This document shows, piece after piece, positions 1 to 8,097 of a stretch of DNA of 28,304 nt. Made by a program: the position numbers and the translations under genes. The DNA lies in NCBI GenBank assembly GCA_964423475.1, contig CAYRFD010000008.1, positions 1 to 28,304 of the forward strand. The letters are read 5' to 3'. How positions within the stretch are numbered: the stretch's first letter is position 1; each line of letters begins with the position of its first letter. The notes under the pieces were generated by a model, which was not told where the DNA came from, did no database searches, and was given only the letters and a program-made list of their open reading frames with translations. This stretch comes from JAUPVN01 sp964423475 (GTDB taxonomy: Bacteria > Patescibacteriota > Saccharimonadia > Saccharimonadales > CAIOMD01).

Positions 1-2983
1 GTCTTTCGTCTGATGTACAGCTTATACCACCTGCAGTAGATGGAGTAATGGTACAAGTGCCACCTGCGTTTTCAAACTGGGCTACAGATGTGCCTGTGGT
101 TACAGCAGATGAGCCTACGTGCAGTAGATAGCTTGGGGAGGTGTTGGCAATGCCAACACGGTTGTTTGTAGTGTCTACACTAAGAACACTGGTGCCGGTG
201 CTGTTTTGAACGGCAAAGGCGTATGTAGAATTAGTATTATTTTTAAAGACTGCGCCACCGTCTTGGTATAAGATAAACGATGGTATTTGATCATTTGTAT
301 AAAAACCTAACGCATCGTTGCTCATTGTACCAAACTGACCTTTTATACTACCAGAACTTATCCAAGTTCCTAAAGAAGTTGTACCATCGGTATGGGTAAT
401 GCCGTATCTATCTGTAGCAGATTTAGTAACTAACACAGAACTACCAACCGCAGTGGCACCTTCTCCAACCAATAGTTTGCCGTTTGTTGTGTCTACATTA
501 AGTACCGTGCTACCGGCTACGTTTTTAACTTGCAGGGCCGTGGTGCTGTTAACGCTATTTTGGAACACTGCCGAGCCGGAATTACTAAGATTGAAAACAT
601 TAGTATTGTTTGTGTAAAAATCTAACCCATATTGATTACCACCGGCACTTCGCTTTGAACCTATAGCTTGTTGAGAATACTGTGAGCCAAAACGCATTAC
701 ATAAGAGATATCACCGTTGTTGTAGCCTTCTGAATCTACTACTAAATCTGTGCTTACGGCAACATTATTATCGTCTGTATTTACTTTAAATAGATAATCC
801 CCTAGGGTATTAGAAACTTGGAATGCACTAGTGCTATTTGCAGTATTCTTAAATACTACTTGGCCAGTATTGCTTACAGAAAATACATCACTGGCGTTGT
901 TTTGTAATTGCAGTAAGTTACCGCTAGCCCCTGTTTTATTGATGAATATAGATGAGTTATTTGTTGCGTCTGTTTGGGCAGTGGCTGGGGCTAGCAACAC
1001 AGATATATCTGAGCCATCGCAATTAGCCCAAGTGCCAGATTGATAACACCTTAATTTACCAGTATTAGTATTATAAAATATACCGCCATTAACACCGGTT
1101 GGTGAATTAGAGGTTGTAGCGCTATCTACTACAAATAATGTTGTGTCTGAGCCACTAGCAGCACCATCGTTACCAATTTTTATTCTATTTGTAGCAGTAT
1201 CTGCTGTAAAAATATTGTCAGCAGTTGTTCGTTGCACTCTTAAGGCATTGCCAGAATTACTAGAGTTTTTAAGTATTACTTGGCCGGTATTGCCCACAGA
1301 AAACACATCACTTGCATTGTTTTGTAGTTGCAATAAATTGCCACTAGCCCCTGTTTTGTTGATAAATATACTGTTGTTTGTGGTAGCATCTGTTTGGGCA
1401 GTTGCTGGGGTAAATTGCACATAATTACCGCTGGGGCTAGCTAAAGCAAAATCAGATGCATTGTAACCATCTAATAGATCTGCATTAAGGTTAGCTACTT
1501 GTGTGGTGGAGCTTACTTGTAAGGGTGCAGTGCCTGTGGCTACTGTAGATATTAGTTGGGTACCTTGGATGGTGCTTGTTCCTACCATGGTGCCTGTAAC
1601 ACTAAGGCCATTTGTGGCTGTTAGTAGTGCACTAAAGGTTTTAGCTCCTGTTAGGGTTTGAGTATTGTTAAGTAAGGCTACGTTATTAGATAGTCTATCA
1701 TCGTCTATAGTGCCTGTTGTTATGTTAGTACCGTTTAGGTTAGTAAGGCTAGCGCCATTGCCACTAAAGGCATTGGCTGTGGCAGTGCCAGTGATGTTGG
1801 CATTACCTGTGGTTGTTACTGTTGTAGCACCTACATCTTGAGTTAGTAGTGAGTTAGCTATGGTGCCAGAGCTATTAAACATAGCAATAGTGTTGGTTGT
1901 ACCACTACCGGTTACACCACCACCAGCAGAACAACTACCCCAGGTTGGTATTCCACCTACAGTAAGGGTTACTAAGCATTGGTTGGGGCCGGTAGAGGCT
2001 GTAGATTGTAGTGAGCTTGTGCCATTGCCAAATAGTACACCGTTTAGAGTAAAGCTGTTTGAGCCTGTGCCACCTTGGCTAACGGCTAAAGGCGAACTTA
2101 AATTTATTCCGGCAAAAGTTGGCGTGCTGCTTATAGACATATCTTGAGGCAAACTAAGGCCGTAAACACCGTTGCCGTTATTGGTTACTGTTATTTGGCT
2201 GGTAGTACCACTTAGGTTAACTACACCCGAGTTAATGAGTGTGCTACCAGACATAGTCAAGCCATTTCCTACGGATACAGTCCCCGTAATACCGGCAATA
2301 GAACTCACAGATACCGGTATGTTTACATTAGCACTTAAAACATTTCCCAACATACTAAGATTAGAGCCCAGTAAAATAGTGCCGGTAACGCCGTTTAGAC
2401 TACTTACCGCATTTGTAGTACCACCCATTTCAATAAACTGTGTACCGTTATAGTAGTACATATTATTACTACTTTGGCTATAGTATATTTGGCCTTTTTG
2501 CGGGTCACTTGGGGCATCGCTAGGGTTTAAAGTTAAAGTGCCAGATATACTCACAGTACCAATAATGTCTAGTCTACTAGCTTGGCCCAATGAAACCCGT
2601 GATTTATTAGATATTTCCTCTAACGGTATGCTAACTCCTTGGCTAGCGTTTGTCTGAACAAAATTATTGTTGTTATTAGATTTTATATACTGAAAAACAG
2701 CAAATGCAGTTGCAGACACAAGCAATAATAACCCAACAATAATCAAAATAGCCCAAATAAGTTTACGACCAAAAGTTAAACTTGGGTCTTTCCCGTAGCT
2801 TGCATAGCGAGTTTGATTTTCTAGACGTGCAGCATTGGGGTTTGTGTAATCTAAGCTTTCTGGAGAGTCTATTACTTGTGCAGTTAGTATAGTTTGATCT
2901 TTCATAGAACTATCTGTGTTTGGCAAACTACTAGATTGCTGATTATTAGTGCTGGGTTGTTGTGGATTAATATAATCGGCCAT
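1..2983 (-). CDS. Membrane-anchored tail-fibre-like surface protein with S74 chaperone start (3' partial)
   Basis: One uninterrupted frame of 994 codons runs from ATG at 2983 off the left edge. The N-terminus is polar and Asn/Gln-rich, with one transmembrane helix at about residues 75-97. A long low-complexity beta-rich Gly/Thr/Ser/Asn region follows, with phage tail-fibre signatures: AVSQGGTGS, ADLLDGYNASDF and NNRVGIANTSPSYLLHVG. The last residues in the window are TSDER, which matches the usual start (SDxRLK) of the Peptidase_S74 intramolecular chaperone domain that trimerises fibres and then cuts itself off. The rest of that domain should lie outside the window. The start is 2 bases after the stop of the upstream membrane-protein gene, so the two are probably co-transcribed and translationally coupled. 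Two copies of a 142-bp segment lie at 849-990 and 1269-1410. Inference: a trimeric cell-surface fibre, possibly for host attachment. A prophage tail fibre is less likely because of the transmembrane anchor and the housekeeping neighbours. Confidence 0.85.
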   Translation of the reverse strand, partial: MADYINPQQPSTNNQQSSSLPNTDSSMKDQTILTAQVIDSPESLDYTNPNAARLENQTRYASYGKDPSLTFGRKLIWAILIIVGLLLLVSATAFAVFQYIKSNNNNNFVQTNASQGVSIPLEEISNKSRVSLGQASRLDIIGTVSISGTLTLNPSDAPSDPQKGQIYYSQSSNNMYYYNGTQFIEMGGTTNAVSSLNGVTGTILLGSNLSMLGNVLSANVNIPVSVSSIAGITGTVSVGNGLTMSGSTLINSGVVNLSGTTSQITVTNNGNGVYGLSLPQDMSISSTPTFAGINLSSPLAVSQGGTGSNSFTLNGVLFGNGTSSLQSTASTGPNQCLVTLTVGGIPTWGSCSAGGGVTGSGTTNTIAMFNSSGTIANSLLTQDVGATTVTTTGNANITGTATANAFSGNGASLTNLNGTNITTGTIDDDRLSNNVALLNNTQTLTGAKTFSALLTATNGLSVTGTMVGTSTIQGTQLISTVATGTAPLQVSSTTQVANLNADLLDGYNASDFALASPSGNYVQFTPATAQTDATTNNSIFINKTGASGNLLQLQNNASDVFSVGNTGQVILKNSSNSGNALRVQRTTADNIFTADTATNRIKIGNDGAASGSDTTLFVVDSATTSNSPTGVNGGIFYNTNTGKLRCYQSGTWANCDGSDISVLLAPATAQTDATNNSSIFINKTGASGNLLQLQNNASDVFSVSNTGQVVFKNTANSTSAFQVSNTLGDYLFKVNTDDNNVAVSTDLVVDSEGYNNGDISYVMRFGSQYSQQAIGSKRSAGGNQYGLDFYTNNTNVFNLSNSGSAVFQNSVNSTTALQVKNVAGSTVLNVDTTNGKLLVGEGATAVGSSVLVTKSATDRYGITHTDGTTSLGTWISSGSIKGQFGTMSNDALGFYTNDQIPSFILYQDGGAVFKNNTNSTYAFAVQNSTGTSVLSVDTTNNRVGIANTSPSYLLHVGSSAVTTGTSVAQFENAGGTCTITPSTAGGISCTSDER
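849..990 (-). repeat. Direct repeat copy A inside the fibre gene
   Basis: This 142-base segment recurs at 1269-1410 with a constant 420-base offset and no indels. By eye count about 116 of 142 bases match. Both copies encode the module PATAQTDATxN.SIFINKTG followed by ASGNLLQLQNNASDVFSV. It is probably an internal duplication of one fibre-shaft module. Confidence 0.8.
1269..1410 (-). repeat. Direct repeat copy B inside the fibre gene
   Basis: Partner of 849-990, in the same orientation and reading frame, exactly 140 codons earlier in the protein. The least conserved part is about 20 bases near 1371-1390. It supports growth of the fibre shaft by tandem module duplication. Confidence 0.8.
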
Positions 2984-2985
2984 AA

Positions 2986-3810
2986 TTATAACCTTAAAAT
3001 TAGATATATTAATATACAACCAAATGCCGCAATAATTATTATGCTAACAAATATACGCGTTAACGCTTGCATTATAATTGGCCGGGCCAATGGGTTGCGG
3101 CTTGACTGAGTTATGGTGTTTTTAATAGCGCTGTAAGACATTGCGGTAATACTAGCTATTACAGCCAAAGCTATTATAGAAACACTAGCCATCTTAAACG
3201 GTGTAACCGGTTTTCCAGATACATTCTCTATCCATCCTATAAATCCTGGCCTACCCGCAGTGTTCTTTTGAACCCTAAAAAGCTCCATTTCTATAGCGCC
3301 AATGATAACGTTTTTGTTTTGACCATTTGCAAAAGCTATATTTTGATAAGTATTTTTATTATTATTTATATCAAAGTCAACAATTGCTGCGCCTATAATG
3401 TTCTCATCAGATAGTGCTTTAGACGCCACACCATCTATGGCTGAAACGGCCAACAAGTCACCTTTTTTTATAAGTCCAGATATATCAGATACAAGCACTA
3501 CTGTTTTACCATTAACAGCAACCTGAGTTTTATTTTCATGTTTATCTACAGCTATGGTGGCTCCGCTGTCAGAAACATTAACACCTAAAAAATTACGTGC
3601 ATTATTATTTGTTGCTATTTCTATTTTTTGTTCACTACCGTTAACTAAGCTAACTAAGGCCCCAAATGGTATTTGTTCATCGGTTTGATATGACTGAGTA
3701 TATTCTGCAGCAACATCACCAGCCCCCACCCTAGCAAAATATAAAATGAATATAGCTAAAAGTAATAATGTTGTTTGCAGAAATAGTTTACTTAATTTTA
3801 TTGTTTGCAT
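2986..3810 (-). CDS. Secreted/membrane protein encoded upstream of the fibre gene
   Basis: A 274-aa protein without a family I can name. Residues about 8-26 form a hydrophobic signal/anchor (LFLQTTLLLLAIFILYFARV). The middle is a soluble beta-rich domain with lines such as IPFGALVSLVNGSEQKIEIA, NNARNFLGVNVSD and SGLIKKGDLLAVSAIDGVA. That pattern resembles the value/quality-type domain found in Patescibacterial surface proteins and phage decoration-like proteins. Two transmembrane helices lie near the C-terminus (about residues 207-230 and 250-272). The stop is 2 bases before the fibre start, so it is likely the fibre's partner or membrane scaffold. No Shine-Dalgarno precedes the ATG. A TATAAT box sits further upstream, and a TAAAAT lies only 7 bases before the ATG. 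Function is inference from position. Confidence 0.75.
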   Translation of the reverse strand: MQTIKLSKLFLQTTLLLLAIFILYFARVGAGDVAAEYTQSYQTDEQIPFGALVSLVNGSEQKIEIATNNNARNFLGVNVSDSGATIAVDKHENKTQVAVNGKTVVLVSDISGLIKKGDLLAVSAIDGVASKALSDENIIGAAIVDFDINNNKNTYQNIAFANGQNKNVIIGAIEMELFRVQKNTAGRPGFIGWIENVSGKPVTPFKMASVSIIALAVIASITAMSYSAIKNTITQSSRNPLARPIIMQALTRIFVSIIIIAAFGCILIYLILRL

Positions 3811-3841
3811 TTTTGATATTTTAATTTAAATAACTATAAAC

Positions 3842-3871
3842 ATTATAGTATGTTTAACAGATAAAAAGCAA
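3842..3871 (-). promoter_or_regulatory. Candidate sigma-70-type promoter for the membrane protein-fibre operon
   Basis: On the minus strand, TTGCTT (3866-3871) and TATAAT (3842-3847) are separated by 18 bases, placing transcription start near 3835. The region 3811-4093 has no gene and is very AT-rich. A second possible -10 (TAAAAT, 3818-3823) lies 7 bases from the ATG. I see no clear terminator for rplU here. Confidence 0.45.
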
Positions 3872-4093
3872 GTAGAAAATGATATATAATTTGTTCAATT
3901 ATAGCAATAGTTTATTAAATGCAAATTATACAAATAAGTTGTATTAATTACAATATAATTACCTTGCGTATCTTAAAATGTAAATTTTATTCAAAATTAT
4001 AGTTTAAAATATACAAAATAAATGTAGCTATATACACAACATTTTACAAATTACTTCACAAAAAAACTAATATATAATATATTTTTAGCTTTT

Positions 4094-4399
4094 TTAAGAG
4101 ATTTTTTTGATAGTAATAACTGTTTTACGTTGCCTATGGCCACGAGTTTTATGAACACGCTTTTTGGCTTTGTATCTAATAGAAGTTACTTTATCTGTTT
4201 TAACGTCTGCTTCATCTACAGTTGCAGTAACTTTTGCACCCGCAACGTTAGGAGTGCCAACTTTTACGTCTTCTCCATTTATTACTAATAGTGGTTCAAA
4301 GGTAACGTCTTTATCTGTAGCTAAAAGCTCTACTTCTAAAGTTTCTCCTTCTGACACAATATATTGTTTACCACCGGTGGCGATAACTGCTTTTTTCAT
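4094..4399 (-). CDS. rplU: 50S ribosomal protein L21
   Basis: 101 aa, the normal length for bL21. Recognised by the N-terminus KAVIATGGKQYIVSEGETL and the basic C-terminal stretch with KKRVHKTRGHRQ (about residues 79-91), which contacts 23S rRNA. The start ATG at 4399 has a good Shine-Dalgarno (AAGGAA at 4405-4410). In most bacteria rplU is followed by rpmA (L27), often with a small gene between. Here the next gene downstream is the unrelated membrane protein at 3810, so L27 must be elsewhere. A TATAAT box is visible about 20 bases upstream of the ATG on the minus strand but no convincing -35. Identification is firm. Confidence 0.96.
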   Translation of the reverse strand: MKKAVIATGGKQYIVSEGETLEVELLATDKDVTFEPLLVINGEDVKVGTPNVAGAKVTATVDEADVKTDKVTSIRYKAKKRVHKTRGHRQRKTVITIKKIS

Positions 4400-4468
4400 A
4401 CGTATTCCTTAGTTATTATAAAATAGTCAATCACTATAGTACCAGATTACTTATCTTTGGTAAACCCT

Positions 4469-4891
4469 CTATTTTGCTGGCACAAAAGGTATACCAGTTT
4501 GTTTAGATGCTTTAACAACAAAATCCTCTATTTTGGCTAATCTTTTTTCGTACGATTTACTTAATTTTTTATCTGTACTTTTTTGATATTTTTGAAGATC
4601 TGCAACCATATAATAAAGCTCTTTAACATCTGCTTCTGTGGCAATTAACCTAGAGTCTACGGCATCTATTTTTTGAGATAGTTCTGCAATTTGGCGCTCT
4701 ACCGCTAGCATACGGCTATTCATATCTGTTAGAGTAAATTCAATTTTATCTAGCCTTCCATCTATAACAGCAAAATGATCATTCATTATTTTGAACTGCC
4801 TATTCATCTGTGCACCTTGCTCATAAATAGCAGATGCTAGTTGCCCAATAACCTCGGCTAGATCATCAATAGAAGTGTCTTTTTTTGTCAT
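4469..4891 (-). CDS. Small coiled-coil protein of unknown function
   Basis: 140 aa with no signal peptide or membrane segment. From about residue 10 to 125 it shows continuous heptad spacing of hydrophobic residues (DLAEVIGQLASAIYEQ, ERQIAELSQKIDAVDSRL, VKELYYMVADLQKYQ), so it is predicted to be an elongated, probably oligomeric coiled coil. The tail is basic, then ends IPFVPAK. I cannot assign a function; similar coiled-coil orphans are common in Patescibacteria and phages. It lies between ileS and rplU on the same strand. It seems to have its own promoter: TATACT (4898-4903) ends 6 bases before the ATG and there is no Shine-Dalgarno, which suggests a leaderless message. Confidence 0.75.
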   Translation of the reverse strand: MTKKDTSIDDLAEVIGQLASAIYEQGAQMNRQFKIMNDHFAVIDGRLDKIEFTLTDMNSRMLAVERQIAELSQKIDAVDSRLIATEADVKELYYMVADLQKYQKSTDKKLSKSYEKRLAKIEDFVVKASKQTGIPFVPAK

Positions 4892-4897
4892 ATATTT

Positions 4898-4903
4898 AGT
4901 ATA
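4898..4903 (-). promoter_or_regulatory. -10 box of a probable leaderless promoter (coiled-coil gene)
   Basis: TATACT on the minus strand followed by 6 bases and then the ATG at 4891. A start about 7 bases after the -10 would fall at the start codon. No Shine-Dalgarno fits in this space. Confidence 0.5.
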
Positions 4904-4936
4904 ACATTCTGCATTTATAGTTGTACATGGTTTTTA

Positions 4937-7837
4937 TTATGCTTTTACTAAAGATATAGTAAGCTCGGCATCACCAATTTTTGTTTGTTCTTGGTATTGC
5001 CAAGTTTCTTTTTGGGCTATTTGCGCCAAAGTTTCTAGGGCAATTGTGTCTTTATGGGCATCAAAACTGCTAGATACCATTTTATCTTTAGACGTTATTT
5101 GCAATAAAATACGATCTTCTACATTTAAACCAGCTTTTTTACGAGCAGACTGCACCAATCTTACAATATCGCGCGACATTCCCTCTTGTAATAACTCTTT
5201 TGTAAGCTTGGTGTTTAAAACTATTGAATTTTCTGAGCCACTTTTTATATTTACATCTTTTACATTTAGCTCATCTAACAAAATTGTTTTGTAGGCTTGT
5301 TGTTCTTTAGGCGGTAAATCTATGGCAAAAGTTACAGTGGCGTCTGCTAATGGCTGGCGCACCTTTATACCAGCATCTGCACGCTTAGATAGCCCCTCTG
5401 TTATAAGCTCGCGCGTGGTTGCCATTGTTTGAATAGCAAGCTCGTTTACGTGCCCTTGTTCTGGCCAATCTAACAAATGTACAGATTCTCCGCCGGTCAT
5501 GTTTTTATACAGTTCTTCGCTTAAGAACGGTGTAAAAGGGGCAAGCAATATGCTTAATCGAGTAAGTACAAAGTGAAGCGTTTTGTAGGCATCGTTTTTA
5601 TCACTATCGTTGCCGCTCTTCCAGAAACGTTTGCGACTACGGCGCACAAACCAGTTGCTGGCGTCGTCTATAAAAGGAATTATGGGTTTAAGGGCATTTG
5701 GCAAATCGTATTTTTGCATATTACTGTCTATTTGCTTTTGCAATTGATGAAGCCTAGCAATTATCCAAATATCTAAAACGTTATTTAGGCTATCTGATGG
5801 GTCTTGCGCATTACCATCCCATTCCCATTTGTCTACCTCTGCATAAAGTGTAAAAAAGTCGTACATGTTCCAAACCATAGCTAATTTTCGAGCAACGTCT
5901 GCCACTTCTTTATCTAATAATGCGGCGTCTTCTCCGTTCATTACTGGCGAGCTTAACAAAAAGAACCGCACAGAATCGGCCGAATACGTGTCCATTAAAA
6001 CGTTAGGATCGGTAAAATTACCACGGCTTTTGCTTAATTTATAACCATCGTTACCCATTAAGTTTCCGGTAACAATAACGTTTTTAAAAGCATTTTTGCC
6101 AAATAAACCTACACTAACCGCATGTACATAGTAAAACCAAGCCCTAACTTGGCCAATGTATTCTACAATAAAATCTCCCGGAAAGCTTTGCTCAAACTTT
6201 TTAACGTTTTCGAACGGGTAATGAAACTGCGCAAACGGCATACTACCGCTTTCAAACCAGCAATCCATAACTTTGTCTATTCTGGTATATTCAACATCAT
6301 CTATTGTAAATTTAACATCATCTATCCATGGCCTGTGGTAGTCTTTTAAATCTATACCGCTAAGTTCTTTAAGCTCGGCGTAGCTACCAACAACCTTTAC
6401 ATGCTCTTTACCATTTTTGTCTTTACCTTTCCAAACTGGCATGGCAGTAGCCCAAAAACGATCTCGGCTAAGGTTCCAATCTGGGGCGGACTCTATGTTT
6501 TTTGCAAAACGGCCATTTTTTACATGCTCTGGAAACCAATAAATATTACTGCCGTTTTGTTCTAGCATTTGCTTTTTTTGGCCTTCTATATCCATAAACC
6601 AACTAGGGTGAGCCCTATACATAAGCTTAGTTCCACATCTGTGGCAATGTGGGTAACTATGCCTTATATAGTCTATTTTAAAGACCACTCCATCTTGATG
6701 TAATGTTTTGGCTATTTGCTTATTGACATCCCAAATTAACTGCCCTTGCCATTGGCCCAAGGTATATAAACCATTATTATCTACCACGTGCACAACTGGT
6801 ATTTTGTTTTTATTGGCTAGTTCAAAGTCTTCTTCTCCGTAAACGGGGGCAATATGAACAATTCCCGTACCTTCGTCTTGCCCAACATAATTGGCATGCC
6901 AAACTTTATGGGCATTGTTACCGTAATCTTTAAATAGGGGCTGATAGCTTTTACCCACTAGGCTTTCGCCCTTAAATTCTTTAACTATTTTATAGTCTAG
7001 AGCCTGATGCTTTTCATCTGTAAATACTTTAGATGCTAAATCTTTTGCAACAATGTAGTTAGCACCGTCATAAGCAACTTCTACATAAGTTTGATCTTTA
7101 TTTACAGCAACAGCAGTATTGGCCAATAATGTCCAGGGTGTTGTTGTCCAGGCAAGTAAATAAGTTTGCGATTGGTCTTTTGCTTTATTAATAAGTTTAA
7201 ACTTAACATAAACACTTGGATCTGTAATATCTTGATAAGCCCCAGAATCCATTGTTACTTCTGCCTTAGAAAGGGGTGTGGCATCGTTTGTGCAATACAT
7301 AAGCACCTTTTCGCCTTCGTAAATTTTACCTTTACTATATAGCTCTTTAAAGGCCCACCAAACACTTTCCATGTACTCTTTATCCATTGTTTTGTAGGCA
7401 CCCTTAAAATCTACCCAACGGCCTATTCTATCTATTGTAGATTCCCATAAATTACCGGTTTGCACCATGTTGTCTCTACAGGCAACAATATATTTTTCTA
7501 AGCCATAGTCGTAAACTTCTTCTTTTTTGGTTATACCTAACTTTTTTTCTGTGTAAACCTCTGCTGGTAAACCATGACAATCCCAACCCCATACACGCTC
7601 TACACGCCTGCCTTGCATTGTTTGATAACGCGGAACAGCATCTTTAACAATGGAACTTAGTAACGTACCCAAATGAGGCACACCAGTTATAAATGGTGGC
7701 CCATCGTAAAATACATATGCATCACTTAATGGCCGTTGGCTAACAGATTTTTCGAAAGTTTTGTTTTCTTTCCATAACCCCAACAAGTCTTTCTCGTAAT
7801 CTATTGCTTTACGTCTTGTGCCTTTTTTGTACTTCAT
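4937..7837 (-). CDS. ileS: Isoleucyl-tRNA synthetase (eukaryote-like, type 2)
   Basis: 966 aa. Charges tRNA-Ile. The N-terminus FYDGPPFITGVPHLGTLL (residues 43-60) carries the class I HIGH region in the eukaryote-like IleRS form. The motif reads H55-L56-G57-T58, with Thr in place of the second His. WGWDCHGLP (83-91), the CP1 editing-domain motif TTTPWTLLAN (231-240), a CxxC at 398-401 (HCHRCG), DCWFESGSMPFAQ (525-537) and KLSKS (600-604) are all in order. The anticodon-binding region and a C-terminal domain complete it. Type 2 IleRS enzymes are commonly mupirocin-tolerant (family knowledge; not testable from sequence alone). The start ATG at 7837 has Shine-Dalgarno AGAAAGG (7846-7852). The 5' leader is a T-box, so expression probably rises when tRNA-Ile is uncharged. 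Confidence 0.97.
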   Translation of the reverse strand: MKYKKGTRRKAIDYEKDLLGLWKENKTFEKSVSQRPLSDAYVFYDGPPFITGVPHLGTLLSSIVKDAVPRYQTMQGRRVERVWGWDCHGLPAEVYTEKKLGITKKEEVYDYGLEKYIVACRDNMVQTGNLWESTIDRIGRWVDFKGAYKTMDKEYMESVWWAFKELYSKGKIYEGEKVLMYCTNDATPLSKAEVTMDSGAYQDITDPSVYVKFKLINKAKDQSQTYLLAWTTTPWTLLANTAVAVNKDQTYVEVAYDGANYIVAKDLASKVFTDEKHQALDYKIVKEFKGESLVGKSYQPLFKDYGNNAHKVWHANYVGQDEGTGIVHIAPVYGEEDFELANKNKIPVVHVVDNNGLYTLGQWQGQLIWDVNKQIAKTLHQDGVVFKIDYIRHSYPHCHRCGTKLMYRAHPSWFMDIEGQKKQMLEQNGSNIYWFPEHVKNGRFAKNIESAPDWNLSRDRFWATAMPVWKGKDKNGKEHVKVVGSYAELKELSGIDLKDYHRPWIDDVKFTIDDVEYTRIDKVMDCWFESGSMPFAQFHYPFENVKKFEQSFPGDFIVEYIGQVRAWFYYVHAVSVGLFGKNAFKNVIVTGNLMGNDGYKLSKSRGNFTDPNVLMDTYSADSVRFFLLSSPVMNGEDAALLDKEVADVARKLAMVWNMYDFFTLYAEVDKWEWDGNAQDPSDSLNNVLDIWIIARLHQLQKQIDSNMQKYDLPNALKPIIPFIDDASNWFVRRSRKRFWKSGNDSDKNDAYKTLHFVLTRLSILLAPFTPFLSEELYKNMTGGESVHLLDWPEQGHVNELAIQTMATTRELITEGLSKRADAGIKVRQPLADATVTFAIDLPPKEQQAYKTILLDELNVKDVNIKSGSENSIVLNTKLTKELLQEGMSRDIVRLVQSARKKAGLNVEDRILLQITSKDKMVSSSFDAHKDTIALETLAQIAQKETWQYQEQTKIGDAELTISLVKA

Positions 7838-7844
7838 TGCTGTT

Positions 7845-8047
7845 ACCTTTCTGGCATTTTGCCAAATAAAAGACCACTCGTTATTGCTGGACCCCAGTTA
7901 CCAGGGGGGTACCATCCAGCTTACCGGTGGTCGCTTATTTACTGCTGCTAACGCGAGCGTCTTGCGCCAGAGTCTACTATGGCTTAAAAGCCGTTTCTTT
8001 CTGGTACGTTTGTGGTTGATTGCCACTAATTTTACCTTATGGTAAAA
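7845..8047 (-). promoter_or_regulatory. T-box riboswitch (tRNA-Ile specific, translational type) upstream of ileS
   Basis: Read on the minus strand. Antisequestrator: GCUGGA (7920-7915), 7-nt bulge UGGUACC (7914-7908), CCCC (7907-7904), 8-nt loop, GGGG (7895-7892), UCCAGC (7891-7886). Both helices are perfect, and the bulge is the canonical UGGNACC that pairs with the NCCA end of uncharged tRNA; its U fits discriminator A73. Stem I appears ultrashort: GUGG/CCAC (8012-8026) with loop CAAUCAA, which holds an AUC isoleucine specifier at 8018-8020 followed by A. Stem II: CCAGA/UCUGG (8000-8004 and 7967-7971), with AGUAGA (7973-7978) opposite GAA as an S-turn, tipped by GGCU/AGCC. A GC-rich segment (7931-7966) could form the Stem IIA/B pseudoknot. 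No hairpin plus U-run precedes the start codon, so control is probably translational. Hairpin UUUUACC/GGUAAAA (8030-8047) lies at the 5' edge. Family knowledge: ultrashort Stem I ileS T-boxes are known in Actinobacteria. Confidence 0.88.
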
Positions 8048-8097
8048 ATGTATCTCTTAATACTAAAGTTAACTATAACCTATTTAACACTTAGTTT

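Noticed and set aside
399..2453. Several plus-strand ORFs of 70-95 codons
   Set aside because: They are antisense shadows of the fibre gene, with low-complexity Val/Leu/Pro translations that mirror its repeats.
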